NCBI GenBank assembly: GCA_018262795.1
Contig: JADFDM010000005.1
Location: 62,001-126,000 of the forward strand
Length of the DNA: 64,000 nt
Source: Sphingobacteriales bacterium
GTDB taxonomy: Bacteria > Bacteroidota > Bacteroidia > Chitinophagales > LD1
Direction: 5' to 3'
The notes under the pieces were generated by a model, which had not been told where the DNA came from, made no database searches, and worked only from the letters and a program-made list of their open reading frames with translations. Below are positions 28,007 to 37,123 of this stretch, piece after piece. Both the position numbers and the translations under genes were made by a program. Every line of letters starts with the position of its first letter. The stretch's first letter is position 1.

Positions 28007-30067
28007 ATGATGGATAAACGTTTAACGATACTGAGTGCCGTGTTGCTGATGGCGATGCTCCAAACTTCTGCCCAGCAGATAGAAGCACAAAAGCCGGCCA
28101 GCGATACTACGATACGCAAAGGGGTGAAACTGAAAGAACTGCCTGACCCTAAGACGGTAAGTTGGCAAAAAAATGTAGAGTTGGGGGCTAAGTTATTCAA
28201 TAAAGGAAGCCTATACAACGGCCTTACTTACTATGAAGAAGCCGTTACCAAAAATCCTAAGAAAACCGATTTGTATTTGCCTATTGCCGAAGGAAATTTT
28301 GCCTTGCGCGATTACAAATCAGCAAACAAGTATTACAAAATGCTGGTGGATATTGATTCCGCAAAAGGGAAAGATTATTACTCGCTGTATCAATATGCGC
28401 TCACTGATAAGTATCTCGGGAACTACGAACAGGCCAAAACTTCATTCGAGAAATTTTTGGATGTTACTAAAGGAATTCCCGAGTTGGCAGATATTCGCAA
28501 AAAAGCAAGTACTGAAAAAGAGGGCTGCGACTTGGGCATTGAATTGCGCGACAGTAAAAAGCTAAAGGATTATTTGGTGGAGCATTTGGACAACAATGTC
28601 AATCAAGCATTCACCGATTACTCCCCTTACTTAGCCGACCCGAACACCCTTTACTTCGGCTCGTGGGTATCGGATGATGTGATATTGGAAGGCCGCACCG
28701 AGAAGTACGCTACCTTCTCGCGCATCTATTCATCCAAGAGAAATGGCGACAAATGGAACAAGGCCAACGAAGTGCAAGGGGCGGTAGATACCGTGCATTT
28801 CCACACCGGCAATGCGGTGATTACTCCGGACGGCCAAACTATGTATTACACACAATGCTATCAGGATGATAAGCAGCGGATGCGTTGCAGCATATACAAA
28901 AGCAAGTGGGAAAGCAGCGGATGGAACGAAGGAGAAAGTTTGAGTATCAATGAAAAAGGAGCCACTACTACTCACCCTGCATTGGGCAAAGATGAGAACG
29001 GCAGCCAGGTGCTCTTCTTCGCCTCTGATCGCAATGAGGCCAACGGCATGGATTTATATGCCGCCAAAATGAATGCCGATGGATCGCTGCAAGCGCCCAA
29101 AGCTTTGAGTGCAGTAATCAATACCACAGGCGATGAAATGACTCCCTTCTACGACTTTACTTCCAACAGCCTTTTCTTCTCCAGCAATGGATTAGTGAAT
29201 ATAGGTGGTATGGATATTTATAAAAGCACTGCAAAAAATGGGGGGTGGAGTACTCCCGAACATTTGGGGCTTCCGGTCAATTCCAGCGTGGACGATATGT
29301 ATTACAACTGGAATGATGCCGCTAAGTTGGGCTTCTTTGTATCGAACCGCCCCGGGGGATTTGGCTTAAAGAGTGAAACTTGTTGCGATGATATTTACCA
29401 GTTCCGCATGAATGTGGTGTACTTAGCCGTGCGCGGCACGCTGCTCGATGCCGATAGCGGGAAGGCTATCACCGATCAAATCATTACGCTGTTCGATGCC
29501 GAAACCGGAGCCACCCTCAAAACCTACAACTCCACTGACGGTACTTTCTTTTTCGATTTGAAGCCCGACAAAAAGTATAAGCTCTCCGGAATTCGCAAAG
29601 ACTACTTTACGGCTTTCCAAAATTTCACGACCGAAGGAATTACTAAAAGTGATACGCTTCACTACGCGATGACGTTCCAGAAAATGGAGAAAAACAAAGC
29701 TTACACCCTCAACAATATTTACTACGACTTTGATAAGTCAGACCTCAGCGAAGATTCAAAACGAGTGCTCGACACACTCTATACTATCCTACAAGAAAAC
29801 CCGGCTATCGTGATTGAGTTAAGCTCGCATACCGACTCAAAGGGTTCCGATAAATACAACATGGACCTGAGCCAAAAACGCGCGGAGAGTTGTGTGAATT
29901 ACCTGATCAACGAAAAGAACTTGCCGAAAGAAAGGATTACTGCCAAAGGCTATGGTGAAAGTATGCCGGTAGCTCCTAACCAAAATCCGGACGGCTCGGA
30001 CAATGAAGAAGGTCGCGCTAAAAACCGCAGAACAGAATTCAAGATTATTGGGGAGGTGAATAAATAG
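28007..30067 (+). CDS. PorE-like OmpA-family protein (TPR, beta-propeller, CRD-like, OmpA)
   Basis: A 686-residue periplasmic or outer-membrane-associated protein with signal peptide (LTILSAVLLMAMLQTSAQ). Domain order: TPR-like helices at about residues 55-180 (GLTYYEEAVTKNPKKTDLYL), a PD40-type beta-propeller at about 190-460 (SPYLADPNTLYFGSW, TPDGQTMYYTQ, FFSSNGLVNIGGMDIYKS), a carboxypeptidase-regulatory-like beta-sandwich at about 470-555, and an OmpA-like peptidoglycan-binding domain at about 565-682 (IVIELSSHTDSKGSDKYN, AKNRRTEFKI). This is the domain order of Porphyromonas PorE, which links the T9SS to peptidoglycan. A second ATG three bases on is equally possible as start. Last gene of the cluster; 48 bases follow the PorP/SprF gene. 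Confidence 0.9.
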   Translation: MMDKRLTILSAVLLMAMLQTSAQQIEAQKPASDTTIRKGVKLKELPDPKTVSWQKNVELGAKLFNKGSLYNGLTYYEEAVTKNPKKTDLYLPIAEGNFALRDYKSANKYYKMLVDIDSAKGKDYYSLYQYALTDKYLGNYEQAKTSFEKFLDVTKGIPELADIRKKASTEKEGCDLGIELRDSKKLKDYLVEHLDNNVNQAFTDYSPYLADPNTLYFGSWVSDDVILEGRTEKYATFSRIYSSKRNGDKWNKANEVQGAVDTVHFHTGNAVITPDGQTMYYTQCYQDDKQRMRCSIYKSKWESSGWNEGESLSINEKGATTTHPALGKDENGSQVLFFASDRNEANGMDLYAAKMNADGSLQAPKALSAVINTTGDEMTPFYDFTSNSLFFSSNGLVNIGGMDIYKSTAKNGGWSTPEHLGLPVNSSVDDMYYNWNDAAKLGFFVSNRPGGFGLKSETCCDDIYQFRMNVVYLAVRGTLLDADSGKAITDQIITLFDAETGATLKTYNSTDGTFFFDLKPDKKYKLSGIRKDYFTAFQNFTTEGITKSDTLHYAMTFQKMEKNKAYTLNNIYYDFDKSDLSEDSKRVLDTLYTILQENPAIVIELSSHTDSKGSDKYNMDLSQKRAESCVNYLINEKNLPKERITAKGYGESMPVAPNQNPDGSDNEEGRAKNRRTEFKIIGEVNK

Positions 30068-30494
30068 CAGATAGCAAACTGCGCTCATCCACTTCACTTG
30101 CATCCTTATCTCACTTTGTTATTTAGGCAACTCTGCCCCACCGGTCAGGCATCCTCATCCCTTTAGTTCAGGCTTGGCTACAGACTAAATACAGCAGGAC
30201 ACAAGGGAGTTTTGGGAATAAATTTAATGCCCTACTTGCCAAATCCTCTGTTTGGAAACTTCTATCGAGTGTTATGGAATATTTATTAGCTGGCATGGAA
30301 CATTAAAAACTTCTCTTGGAAAATTTCTCCATAATTTTCTGTGTGGATAGCATTTCCCGTTTACTTTCTATCCGTATCACACCGCTTAGGGTTACCCACT
30401 TCGTTTTCGCATCATTTGTTTTTGCACAATATCCATTGTCTAATTTATCTCCCTTGAATTAGCATTTATCGTATCATTGCATAAATTCATGTCT
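30068..30494. other. Intergenic region with one copy of a dispersed repeat
   Basis: No protein-like frame. It holds the 47-base repeat at 30141-30187 and is otherwise AT-rich without clear structure. I see no RNA gene. Confidence 0.6.
30141..30187 (+). repeat. Dispersed 47-bp intergenic repeat, copy 1
   Basis: A 10-base block (CCGGTCAGGC) and a 19-base block (30169-30187) are separated by 18 bases. The same two blocks with the same 18-base gap occur inverted at 58584-58630. The 11-base core AGCCAAGCCTG also occurs at 31729-31739. Confidence 0.75.
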
Positions 30495-31394
30495 ATGAAT
30501 AAAATTTATCTATCCCTCCTGTTCTGTTGCTTGTTGATAGCCTCTTGTAAGAAGGCTGATGACAGCGAAGATTGCATTCCTCCTTCATTCAATATCGGTA
30601 TCGCCAATTACGAAGTAACAGTAAGCCTAACCGCTAATGTTTCGGGCGATACTTATGAACTGGAATATGGCCAAGCAGGTTTTAGCAAGGGCAGCGGTAC
30701 AGTAGTTTCCTTTAGTGGCAGCAGCAGTGTATTTACTGTAACCGATTACGGCAGCTATGACGTTTATGTGCGGGCAAAGTGTGGTAGTAAATATTCTGAT
30801 TGGACGGGCAAGTCCACTGTTACTGTAGATGGTGGATATTCCAGTTGTACTACCCCATGGGGTTTAGATGTAAATACCACTTCTTACAACCCTTACAGGA
30901 TACAGTGGAATGCGAATGGCGACTATTATGATATAGAGTATGGCCCTACCGGATTTTCATTGGGAAATGGAACCCGAGTGCGCACCAATAATCAATATAC
31001 CAATGAGCAAATTATGCATTCAGGTACAACGTACGATTTTTATGTGCGTGCCAACTGTGGCGGCAATATCTTTAGCAGTTGGGCAGGCCCTCATAGTATT
31101 TATGCCGCAGCCGACCAAAACATCAGCGCTGCCTGCACTCAACCTACCAACCTTTATGCTTACAAAACCAGTTCTACTGAAATAAGCTACACTTCACAGG
31201 GGCATGGCAGCATTAGTTACGAAGTTTCTATCTCCACCTCCAACACTACCATAAGCAACAACATTCTTTCGGTAAGTTCACCGAACGGTGGGGTAATAAA
31301 CACAGGCGGATATAACGGCACCCGTTATTTTTGGATACGGGGCAAATGTGTCAACAATCTTTTTACCAGTTGGTCGGTTTCGCAAGTACAGTAA
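30495..31394 (+). CDS. Lipoprotein with three fibronectin-III-like repeats
   Basis: The ATG at 30495 starts a lipoprotein signal (MNKIYLSLLFCCLLIASC). The 299-residue product then shows three repeats of about 90 residues resembling the Fn3-like domains of Bacteroidota exported proteins. Units 1 and 2 share YELEYGQAGFSKGSGT / YDIEYGPTGFSLGNGT and YVRAKCGSKYSDW / YVRANCGGNIFSSW; unit 3 keeps WIRGKCVNNLFTSW. Each unit has a conserved Cys. No sorting domain follows and no enzyme motif is seen. Probably a surface or periplasmic binding protein; ligand unknown. Confidence 0.85.
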   Translation: MNKIYLSLLFCCLLIASCKKADDSEDCIPPSFNIGIANYEVTVSLTANVSGDTYELEYGQAGFSKGSGTVVSFSGSSSVFTVTDYGSYDVYVRAKCGSKYSDWTGKSTVTVDGGYSSCTTPWGLDVNTTSYNPYRIQWNANGDYYDIEYGPTGFSLGNGTRVRTNNQYTNEQIMHSGTTYDFYVRANCGGNIFSSWAGPHSIYAAADQNISAACTQPTNLYAYKTSSTEISYTSQGHGSISYEVSISTSNTTISNNILSVSSPNGGVINTGGYNGTRYFWIRGKCVNNLFTSWSVSQVQ

Positions 31395-31982
31395 AAATTA
31401 ATAGTGTATTTGTGCCTCCGCAGGTTCTCCGCTTGCGGAAACCTACGCTGCAAGTACGCAAGCTGTACAAGTACGCAAATTACATTATTCACTCTATGCT
31501 TCCGTAATCATTCGATCTAAAGAAGCTAAACGTACCTAATTCCTTCCCACTTGTTCCAATCTGTAGCAATCAAACATCCATTAAGACCCATTATCATTGT
31601 GCGGGCTTTTTCAAAACATAAACCGTACAGAGCTCCAAGCAACCTTCCTCCTTATATTCCCTAAACCCGTTCCATCCGTTCCACTTTTTGCGAGCGGTAA
31701 AGATTGTCCATCTAAACTGGCGCAATGAAGCCAAGCCTGAGCCGAGAGACTACGGCCCTTAATCGTTGTAGTGTGTTATCGCCCACAACGTCTTCTTCTC
31801 TCGCAAGATCCTCTGCGGCAGACCGTGAGGGGAGGAAGTAAACACTCCTTTTAGATTATTCACTCAGTAGAAAGGTTCAGTTTTCTGAACGCAAGACCGT
31901 TTGTGAATTATAGTAAATGAAGGAATGTTGATTCGTTCCGAAAGGTTATTCTTATAATTTCGTCAACAGTAAAAAGAATAGA
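31395..31982. other. Gene-free 588-bp region
   Basis: No convincing coding frame, tRNA or ncRNA. A small hairpin lies near 31421-31445 (AGGTT and ACCT arms with CCGC/GCGG), and the short direct repeat AAGTACGCAA follows it. TAATTTCG at 31955-31962, 21 bases before dsbD, matches 7 of 8 positions of the TAnnTTTG box. Confidence 0.5.
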
Positions 31983-34067
31983 ATGAAGAAGGCCGTAGTA
32001 TTTGTGTATCTCGCTTCACTATTAATATCCGGTTCGGCATGGGGTCAAATATTGAATCCGGCCAAGTGGAGTTGGAAGGCTGTGCCCACCGGCAAGGGCG
32101 AATATAATCTTGTGTTTACAGCAAGTATTGATGGGAAGTGGCATGTCTATTCGCAGTTTTTAGGCGAAGGTGGGCCGGTGCCTACTGCGCTGCTATTCAC
32201 CGAGAATAAGGATGTGCAAATAGTGGGGAAAGCCAGCGAAACGGGGGCAAGAATGCACGAAGGCCACGACCCGGTATTTGATATGGAGTTGAAATATTTT
32301 GAGGGCAGCATGACCTGTATTCAAAAGGTAAAAGTGCTCAAGGATACCAAACTGAAAGGAACGCTTGAATTTATGCTTTGCGATGATTCTCGATGCCTTC
32401 CGCCTGACGATTTAGAATTTGAATTTGACCTGAAAGCCAACGAAGGCAAGTCAAGTGTAGATGCAAAAAAGGACTCTACCCGTTCGCAAAATACCATTCC
32501 CGCAAAACCTACCAATGATCAGAATACCTTTGACTCGGCTGTGCAGGCGGTGATAGAGCAAAACATGCCATCGCCTGATACTGTTGAACAAGCCCAAGTG
32601 ATAGCGCAGGCTGGTTCCGATAACAAGTTTGGCGAACCTTTGAGCAATTGCGGTAAAACCGCAGACACTGCCAAGAGCAAGAGCCTATGGTCTATTATTT
32701 TGCTGGGTTTTTTAGGTGGTTTGGTAGCCTTGGTTACACCCTGTGTGTTCCCTATGATACCTTTGACAGTTTCCTTTTTTACTAAACGCAATGAGTCAAA
32801 AACAAAAGGTCGTTTCGATGCCGTTCTTTATTCATTCAGCATTGTGCTGATATACTTTCTTATCTCTGTTCCCTTTCTCATTTTCAATATCTCGCCAGAT
32901 TCCCTCAATGAAATTGCTACTGGTGCTCCGCTCAACGTAGTGTTCTTTATTATCTTCGTCATCTTTGCATTTTCGTTCTTCGGCTATTACGAAATCACGC
33001 TGCCCAGTTTCATTGCCAATAAAGCAGACTCGGCCTCTCAAGTAGGTGGATTCATCGGTATCTTTTTTATGGCACTTACGTTGGCCATCGTTTCATTTTC
33101 GTGTACCGGCCCCATTATCGGATCACTGTTAGTTGGGGCACTCAGCTCGGCCAATGGCAAGCTGAATTTAGTAGCCGGCATGACCTCTTTCGGCTTTGCG
33201 CTGGCCTTGCCTTTCGGAATATTTGCCTTGTTTCCCAGTTTGATGAAGTCGCTTCCAAAATCGGGCGGATGGCTAAATTCGATTAAGGTGGTACTCGGCT
33301 TTGTAGAGTTGATATTTGCCGTGAAGTTTTTATCGAATGCTGATTTAGTAGCACATTGGGGGATTCTTAAACGCGAAGTTTTTCTGGGATCGTGGGTCAT
33401 ATTGGGGGGCGGCTTGTTCCTTTACCTGATTGGCCTACTGAAATTCCCGCATGATTCTCCGGTGAAAAAACTTCCTCCTCTACGCCTTGCCTCCGCAGGC
33501 ATTGCGCTGCTTTTTACGGCTTACTCCGCTTACGGAATTCCGGGAAATGAACTTCACTTGTTCAGCGGCTTCCCCCCTCCTAAATTTTATTCTTTAAGAG
33601 TGCAAAAAATGGCCATAGAGCCGATTCATAACGATTACGAGGCGGCACTCCTAAGAGCTAAAGCAGAAAACAAACCCTTAATGATAGACTTTACCGGTTG
33701 GGCTTGTGTGAACTGTAGAAAAATGGAAGAGAATGTATGGACAGACCTTAACGTAATGAAACAACTGAACGAGCAGTTTGTAGTGGTTTCGCTTTATGTG
33801 GATGACAAACAACAACTCCCCGAAAGCGAACAGCGGATGAGCGATTTCTTTAAGGGGAAAAAAATTAAAACAGTCGGGAACAAGTTCAGCGAAATGCAGG
33901 CAAAGTACTTTGGGTCAAATTCGCAACCCTTTTATGTGCTCGTAAGCCCCAATGAGCAGCTTTTGAATCCTCCGCAAGGATACACTCCTGACGCAAAAGA
34001 CTATGCGGCTTTTCTGGATTGTGGCCTGCAATCCTTTAAGCAATTAGCTGCTTCGGAGAAAAAGTAA
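31983..34067 (+). CDS. dsbD: Thiol:disulfide interchange protein DsbD
   Basis: A 694-residue inner-membrane protein that carries electrons from cytosolic thioredoxin to the periplasm. All three modules are present. The N-terminal periplasmic domain has its cysteine pair Cys133/Cys138 in LCDDSRCLPP. The eight-span membrane domain starts near residue 235, with Cys254 (TPCVFPMIPLTVSFF) and Cys374 (SFSCTGPIIG). The C-terminal thioredoxin-like domain has Cys575/Cys578 (GWACVNCRKME). The signal peptide is MKKAVVFVYLASLLISGSAWG. A linker of about 80 residues between the first two modules is longer than usual and low in complexity. Likely partners are periplasmic thiol proteins, possibly including the DsbA/SpxH-like protein at 57527. 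Confidence 0.95.
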   Translation: MKKAVVFVYLASLLISGSAWGQILNPAKWSWKAVPTGKGEYNLVFTASIDGKWHVYSQFLGEGGPVPTALLFTENKDVQIVGKASETGARMHEGHDPVFDMELKYFEGSMTCIQKVKVLKDTKLKGTLEFMLCDDSRCLPPDDLEFEFDLKANEGKSSVDAKKDSTRSQNTIPAKPTNDQNTFDSAVQAVIEQNMPSPDTVEQAQVIAQAGSDNKFGEPLSNCGKTADTAKSKSLWSIILLGFLGGLVALVTPCVFPMIPLTVSFFTKRNESKTKGRFDAVLYSFSIVLIYFLISVPFLIFNISPDSLNEIATGAPLNVVFFIIFVIFAFSFFGYYEITLPSFIANKADSASQVGGFIGIFFMALTLAIVSFSCTGPIIGSLLVGALSSANGKLNLVAGMTSFGFALALPFGIFALFPSLMKSLPKSGGWLNSIKVVLGFVELIFAVKFLSNADLVAHWGILKREVFLGSWVILGGGLFLYLIGLLKFPHDSPVKKLPPLRLASAGIALLFTAYSAYGIPGNELHLFSGFPPPKFYSLRVQKMAIEPIHNDYEAALLRAKAENKPLMIDFTGWACVNCRKMEENVWTDLNVMKQLNEQFVVVSLYVDDKQQLPESEQRMSDFFKGKKIKTVGNKFSEMQAKYFGSNSQPFYVLVSPNEQLLNPPQGYTPDAKDYAAFLDCGLQSFKQLAASEKK

Positions 34068-34102
34068 AAAAGAAAGAGGCTGTCTCCATCATGGATGCCT
34101 CT
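34068..34102 (-). terminator. Terminator for the minus-strand small gene
   Basis: Arms 34075-34080 (AGAGGC) and 34097-34102 (GCCTCT), with a small inner stem, are followed on the minus strand by a T-rich tract complementary to 34066-34074. It lies 27 bases past the stop of the 34130-34312 gene and just after the dsbD stop on the other strand. Confidence 0.5.
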
Positions 34103-34129
34103 CTCATTATAATAGTGAGTTACCGTTTT

Positions 34130-34312
34130 TTACTTTCCAAACTTCTTAACTATAGCAGCCCATGCTTCGGGATTCTGATCTAAATCCACCGCTCCTGCTT
34201 TGTAGTACATTTGCTTATAAGTATCGTTGTTCTTGAACTTGTCAACGTTCACTTCCGTTCTTTCAGAATGAATAAAACCGAGTGCCATTAAAATTGAGAT
34301 GATTAAAGCCAT
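34130..34312 (-). CDS. Small membrane-anchored protein, unknown
   Basis: A 60-residue frame starting MALIISILMALGFIHSE, a single hydrophobic segment, then a soluble tail of about 43 residues rich in Lys, Asp and Tyr (KFKNNDTYKQMYYKAGAVD). I do not recognise it. The minus-strand terminator directly after it and the lack of any overlapping gene support a real gene. It sits alone between dsbD and the NhaD-like gene, divergent from the latter. Confidence 0.5.
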   Translation of the reverse strand: MALIISILMALGFIHSERTEVNVDKFKNNDTYKQMYYKAGAVDLDQNPEAWAAIVKKFGK

Positions 34313-34475
34313 GTTTTCTATTTTTTAGGTTATTAATTTTTGTTTTCGCTTTAGATGTTATGGCTTTGTTTACGGCATCTACCAAAAAAAGTTTCACTTC
34401 TTTCAGGTATGATTTTTTCAGGTTCAAATACAGCGGTTTAGCTATCCAAGCAATCGAAACTTTTATTTTCGCGTC

Positions 34476-35699
34476 ATGCCAATATTTCAGCCGGTTACCA
34501 TTGCAGGAATTGACCTCGAGTTCTTCCTATTTGCCCTAACGCTCATAGGTGTAGCAATTTTTCACCACAAAACCGTGCAAGTTGCCTTGACCGGGTTGGC
34601 AGTTATTCTGCTTTATAAATTATTCTTTACCTCCTTCAGCTTTATTCATCTCGCTTCACACGAGTGGCCCATCTTAGTCAATTTGCTGGGCTTGCTATTG
34701 GGCTTTGCCATTCTCGCCAAGCACTTTGAACATTCGGGTATTCCGGCTCGATTACCGTATTATCTTCCCGATGATTGGAAAGGTGGGTTCCTACTTTTGG
34801 TGCTGGTATTTATTCTATCCTCCTTTTTGGACAACATCGCAGCCGCCATGATTGGCGGTGGAATGGCCTATGTGGTTTTTAAAAAGAAAGTTCATCTGGG
34901 GTATTTGGCGGGCATTGTAGCCGCCAGTAATGCAGGTGGATCCGGCTCAGTACTGGGCGACACCACCACCACCATGATGTGGATTGATGGCGTAAATGCC
35001 ATAGATGTAATACACGCCTATGTAGCCGCCATTCCGGCTCTGTTTATTTTCGGCATAGTGGCTTCCATTCAGCAACACCGATATCAACCTATTATGAAGG
35101 ATGAAATTGTCGGCTCCCACATCAGTTGGAAACGACTCCTTTCTATTGCGCTTATTTTGATTGGAGCTGTGTCTGCCAATCTATTGTTCGACTTCCCCGC
35201 CTTTGGGGTATGGGTGGCTATTTTTGCCGGTGCTTTTATTATCCGACCAGAGTGTAGAGAAATTAAACTTGCTCTTCCCGGCACCGTTTTTCTTTTAGCA
35301 TTGGTACTGGCCGCTTCCATGATGCCGGTAGAGCAACTCCCGGCAGCCAGTTGGCACACCACCTTAGCCATGGGTTTTGTTTCCTCCATCTTCGACAATA
35401 TTCCGCTCACCAAATTAGCCTTAGACCAAGGCGGCTACGACTGGGGCGTGCTGGCCTATGCTGTTGGCTATGGCGGCAGTATGATCTGGTTTGGCTCTTC
35501 TGCCGGAGTAGCGCTTTCCAATTTATTTCCTCAAGCCAAATCGGTAAGTGGCTGGGTAAGAAATGGGTGGCATGTGACGGTAGCTTATGTGGTCAGTTTC
35601 TTCATTCTGCTAAACGTAATGGGCTGGCATCCACACGCTCCACACAAACAACACAAAACCCCTCCCGATATAAAGTTGGAGCAACATCATCCAAATTGA
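34476..35699 (+). CDS. NhaD-like ion transporter (IT superfamily) membrane protein
   Basis: A 407-residue membrane protein with about ten spans. The re-entrant motif SSFLDNIAAAMIGGGMAY and its later counterpart VSSIFDNIPLTKLAL, together with NAGGSGSVLGDTTTTMMW, are characteristic of the NhaD/ArsB/citrate-type IT superfamily, most like sodium:proton antiporters of the NhaD group. Two DN pairs fit cation coupling. Predicted role is ion or pH homeostasis; the exact ion cannot be read from sequence. The C-terminal tail is His-rich (HPHAPHKQHK). TATTTTCG at 34464-34471 resembles a -7 box very close to the ATG, so the transcript may have almost no leader. Confidence 0.83.
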   Translation: MPIFQPVTIAGIDLEFFLFALTLIGVAIFHHKTVQVALTGLAVILLYKLFFTSFSFIHLASHEWPILVNLLGLLLGFAILAKHFEHSGIPARLPYYLPDDWKGGFLLLVLVFILSSFLDNIAAAMIGGGMAYVVFKKKVHLGYLAGIVAASNAGGSGSVLGDTTTTMMWIDGVNAIDVIHAYVAAIPALFIFGIVASIQQHRYQPIMKDEIVGSHISWKRLLSIALILIGAVSANLLFDFPAFGVWVAIFAGAFIIRPECREIKLALPGTVFLLALVLAASMMPVEQLPAASWHTTLAMGFVSSIFDNIPLTKLALDQGGYDWGVLAYAVGYGGSMIWFGSSAGVALSNLFPQAKSVSGWVRNGWHVTVAYVVSFFILLNVMGWHPHAPHKQHKTPPDIKLEQHHPN

Positions 35700-35798
35700 G
35701 TGCGCAGCGTTCATTATCCCGAACATTTCGCCTTGCCAGTATTAATAACTTCATCTCTTTCGGCTTCACTATATCGCATCGCGTCTTACTTTTAATGT

Positions 35799-36965
35799 AT
35801 GATTTATGAATTTCTTACTCCGGTGGACAAAGAGTCCTTGCTTCAGGGAACTGAACTGCACCCCGGGCAAATAGGCAACTACATTTTTATTTATGCAGGA
35901 AAGGAAGTTGACTTAAACGATTTCAATATTGCTATTATCGGGATAGATGAGGATCGCGGCTCGCAGGAAAACTCCGGCACCTGCCGAGCAGCCGATTTTG
36001 TGCGCGAAGAACTTTACAAACTGTTTCTTCCTCCGGCCGAAAGAGAATTTAAAGTAATTGACTTAGGCAATGTGAAGCCCGGTGAAACCCTGCGCGATAC
36101 TTACTTTGCCGTTGCTGCGGTGGTTTCAGAACTGTTGGTACACAAAGTAATTCCGATAATCATTGGCGGAAGCCACGACCTTACTTACGGGCAATACTTG
36201 GGGTATAAGAGCCTGCAAACGCTGATCAACTTAGTGGTGGTGGATGAGAAGATTGATATGCTGGAGAATCCTTCAAAAGAAATGGATGCCACTTCGTACC
36301 TGATGAGTATTTTTACGCAAACCCCTAATTACCTCTTTAATTATAGTCACATCGGTTATCAAACCTACCTCAACGATTACAAAGCCGTGCAAACCTTAGA
36401 GAGTCTGAATTTCGATTGCCATCGCTTGGGGCTTATTCGCCAAAACTTAGAGGAGGTAGAGCCTATTCTCCGCGATGCCGACATGTTGAGCATTGATGTC
36501 TCAGCTATTCGCCAGGCCGATGCACCGGCTCATGCCAATGCTTCTCCAAATGGATTTAGCGGGGAGGAACTTTGTCAGATAGCCCGCTATGCCGGACTGA
36601 GCGATAAACTGACCTCCTTCGGAATTTTTGAAATGAATCCGGGCTTTGACAACAACCGGCAAACGGCTCAGTTGGCGGCACAAATGATTTGGTATTTCAT
36701 GGAAGGTTTTTACAGCCGCGTGGGCGACTACCCCATCACCATTCAAGAACATTTGAAGTTTACGGTACACGTGAACGATGCCGACCATGAGTTGATTTTT
36801 TGGAAAAGTCGCAAAACCGAAAGATGGTGGATGGAACTGCCCTTTGGCGATAAGAAAAAGTTTGCCCGCCAGCAGTTAGTGCCTTGCTCGGTGCGCGATT
36901 ACGAAACCGCCTGCAATCATGAATTGCCCGATCGGTGGATGCGAGTTTATACGAAATTAGTATAG
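35799..36965 (+). CDS. Arginase/formimidoylglutamase-fold protein with altered metal ligands
   Basis: A 388-residue protein of the ureohydrolase (arginase) family. The fold is shown by IIGGSHDLTYG (His126, Asp127), LVVVDEKIDM and MLSIDVSAIRQADAP, plus FGIFEMNP. The binuclear Mn site normally needs DAHxD and SxDxDxxDP. Here the first reads DEKID (Lys151 in place of His) and the second SIDVSAIRQ (Ser235 in place of Asp). Two ligands therefore appear to be lost, while His126, Asp149, Asp153 and Asp233 remain. The about 75-residue C-terminal extension after residue 310 (HVNDADHELIFWKSRKTERW) is not part of arginase. It may be a pseudoenzyme or use another cofactor. It follows the transporter gene by 99 bases and ends at a strong terminator. 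Confidence 0.8.
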   Translation: MIYEFLTPVDKESLLQGTELHPGQIGNYIFIYAGKEVDLNDFNIAIIGIDEDRGSQENSGTCRAADFVREELYKLFLPPAEREFKVIDLGNVKPGETLRDTYFAVAAVVSELLVHKVIPIIIGGSHDLTYGQYLGYKSLQTLINLVVVDEKIDMLENPSKEMDATSYLMSIFTQTPNYLFNYSHIGYQTYLNDYKAVQTLESLNFDCHRLGLIRQNLEEVEPILRDADMLSIDVSAIRQADAPAHANASPNGFSGEELCQIARYAGLSDKLTSFGIFEMNPGFDNNRQTAQLAAQMIWYFMEGFYSRVGDYPITIQEHLKFTVHVNDADHELIFWKSRKTERWWMELPFGDKKKFARQQLVPCSVRDYETACNHELPDRWMRVYTKLV

Positions 36966-36997
36966 GGTACTTTTAAGAAAATTAATGTCTGCAAATT

Positions 36998-37030
36998 AAA
37001 AGCGCGAGGTGACCCTTCGCGCTTTTGGTT
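36998..37030 (+). terminator. Rho-independent terminator after the arginase-fold gene
   Basis: Arms 36998-37009 and 37014-37026 pair over 12 bases with one bulge around a four-base loop. The right arm itself ends in TTTT and T-rich sequence continues after it. Confidence 0.8.
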
Positions 37031-37123
37031 TTAGAAATACGTAGTTACACCATTGCCGAGCTTTGCCACTATATCAGTTAGAAATTTTATCATTCAAGCA
37101 TCTCGGCCTGTTCTGCCTACTTT

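Noticed and set aside
36764-36779. CACGTG-containing parS-like sequence
   Set aside because: It lies inside the arginase-fold coding region, its outer arms do not match, and the bases are explained by codons for a conserved-looking segment.
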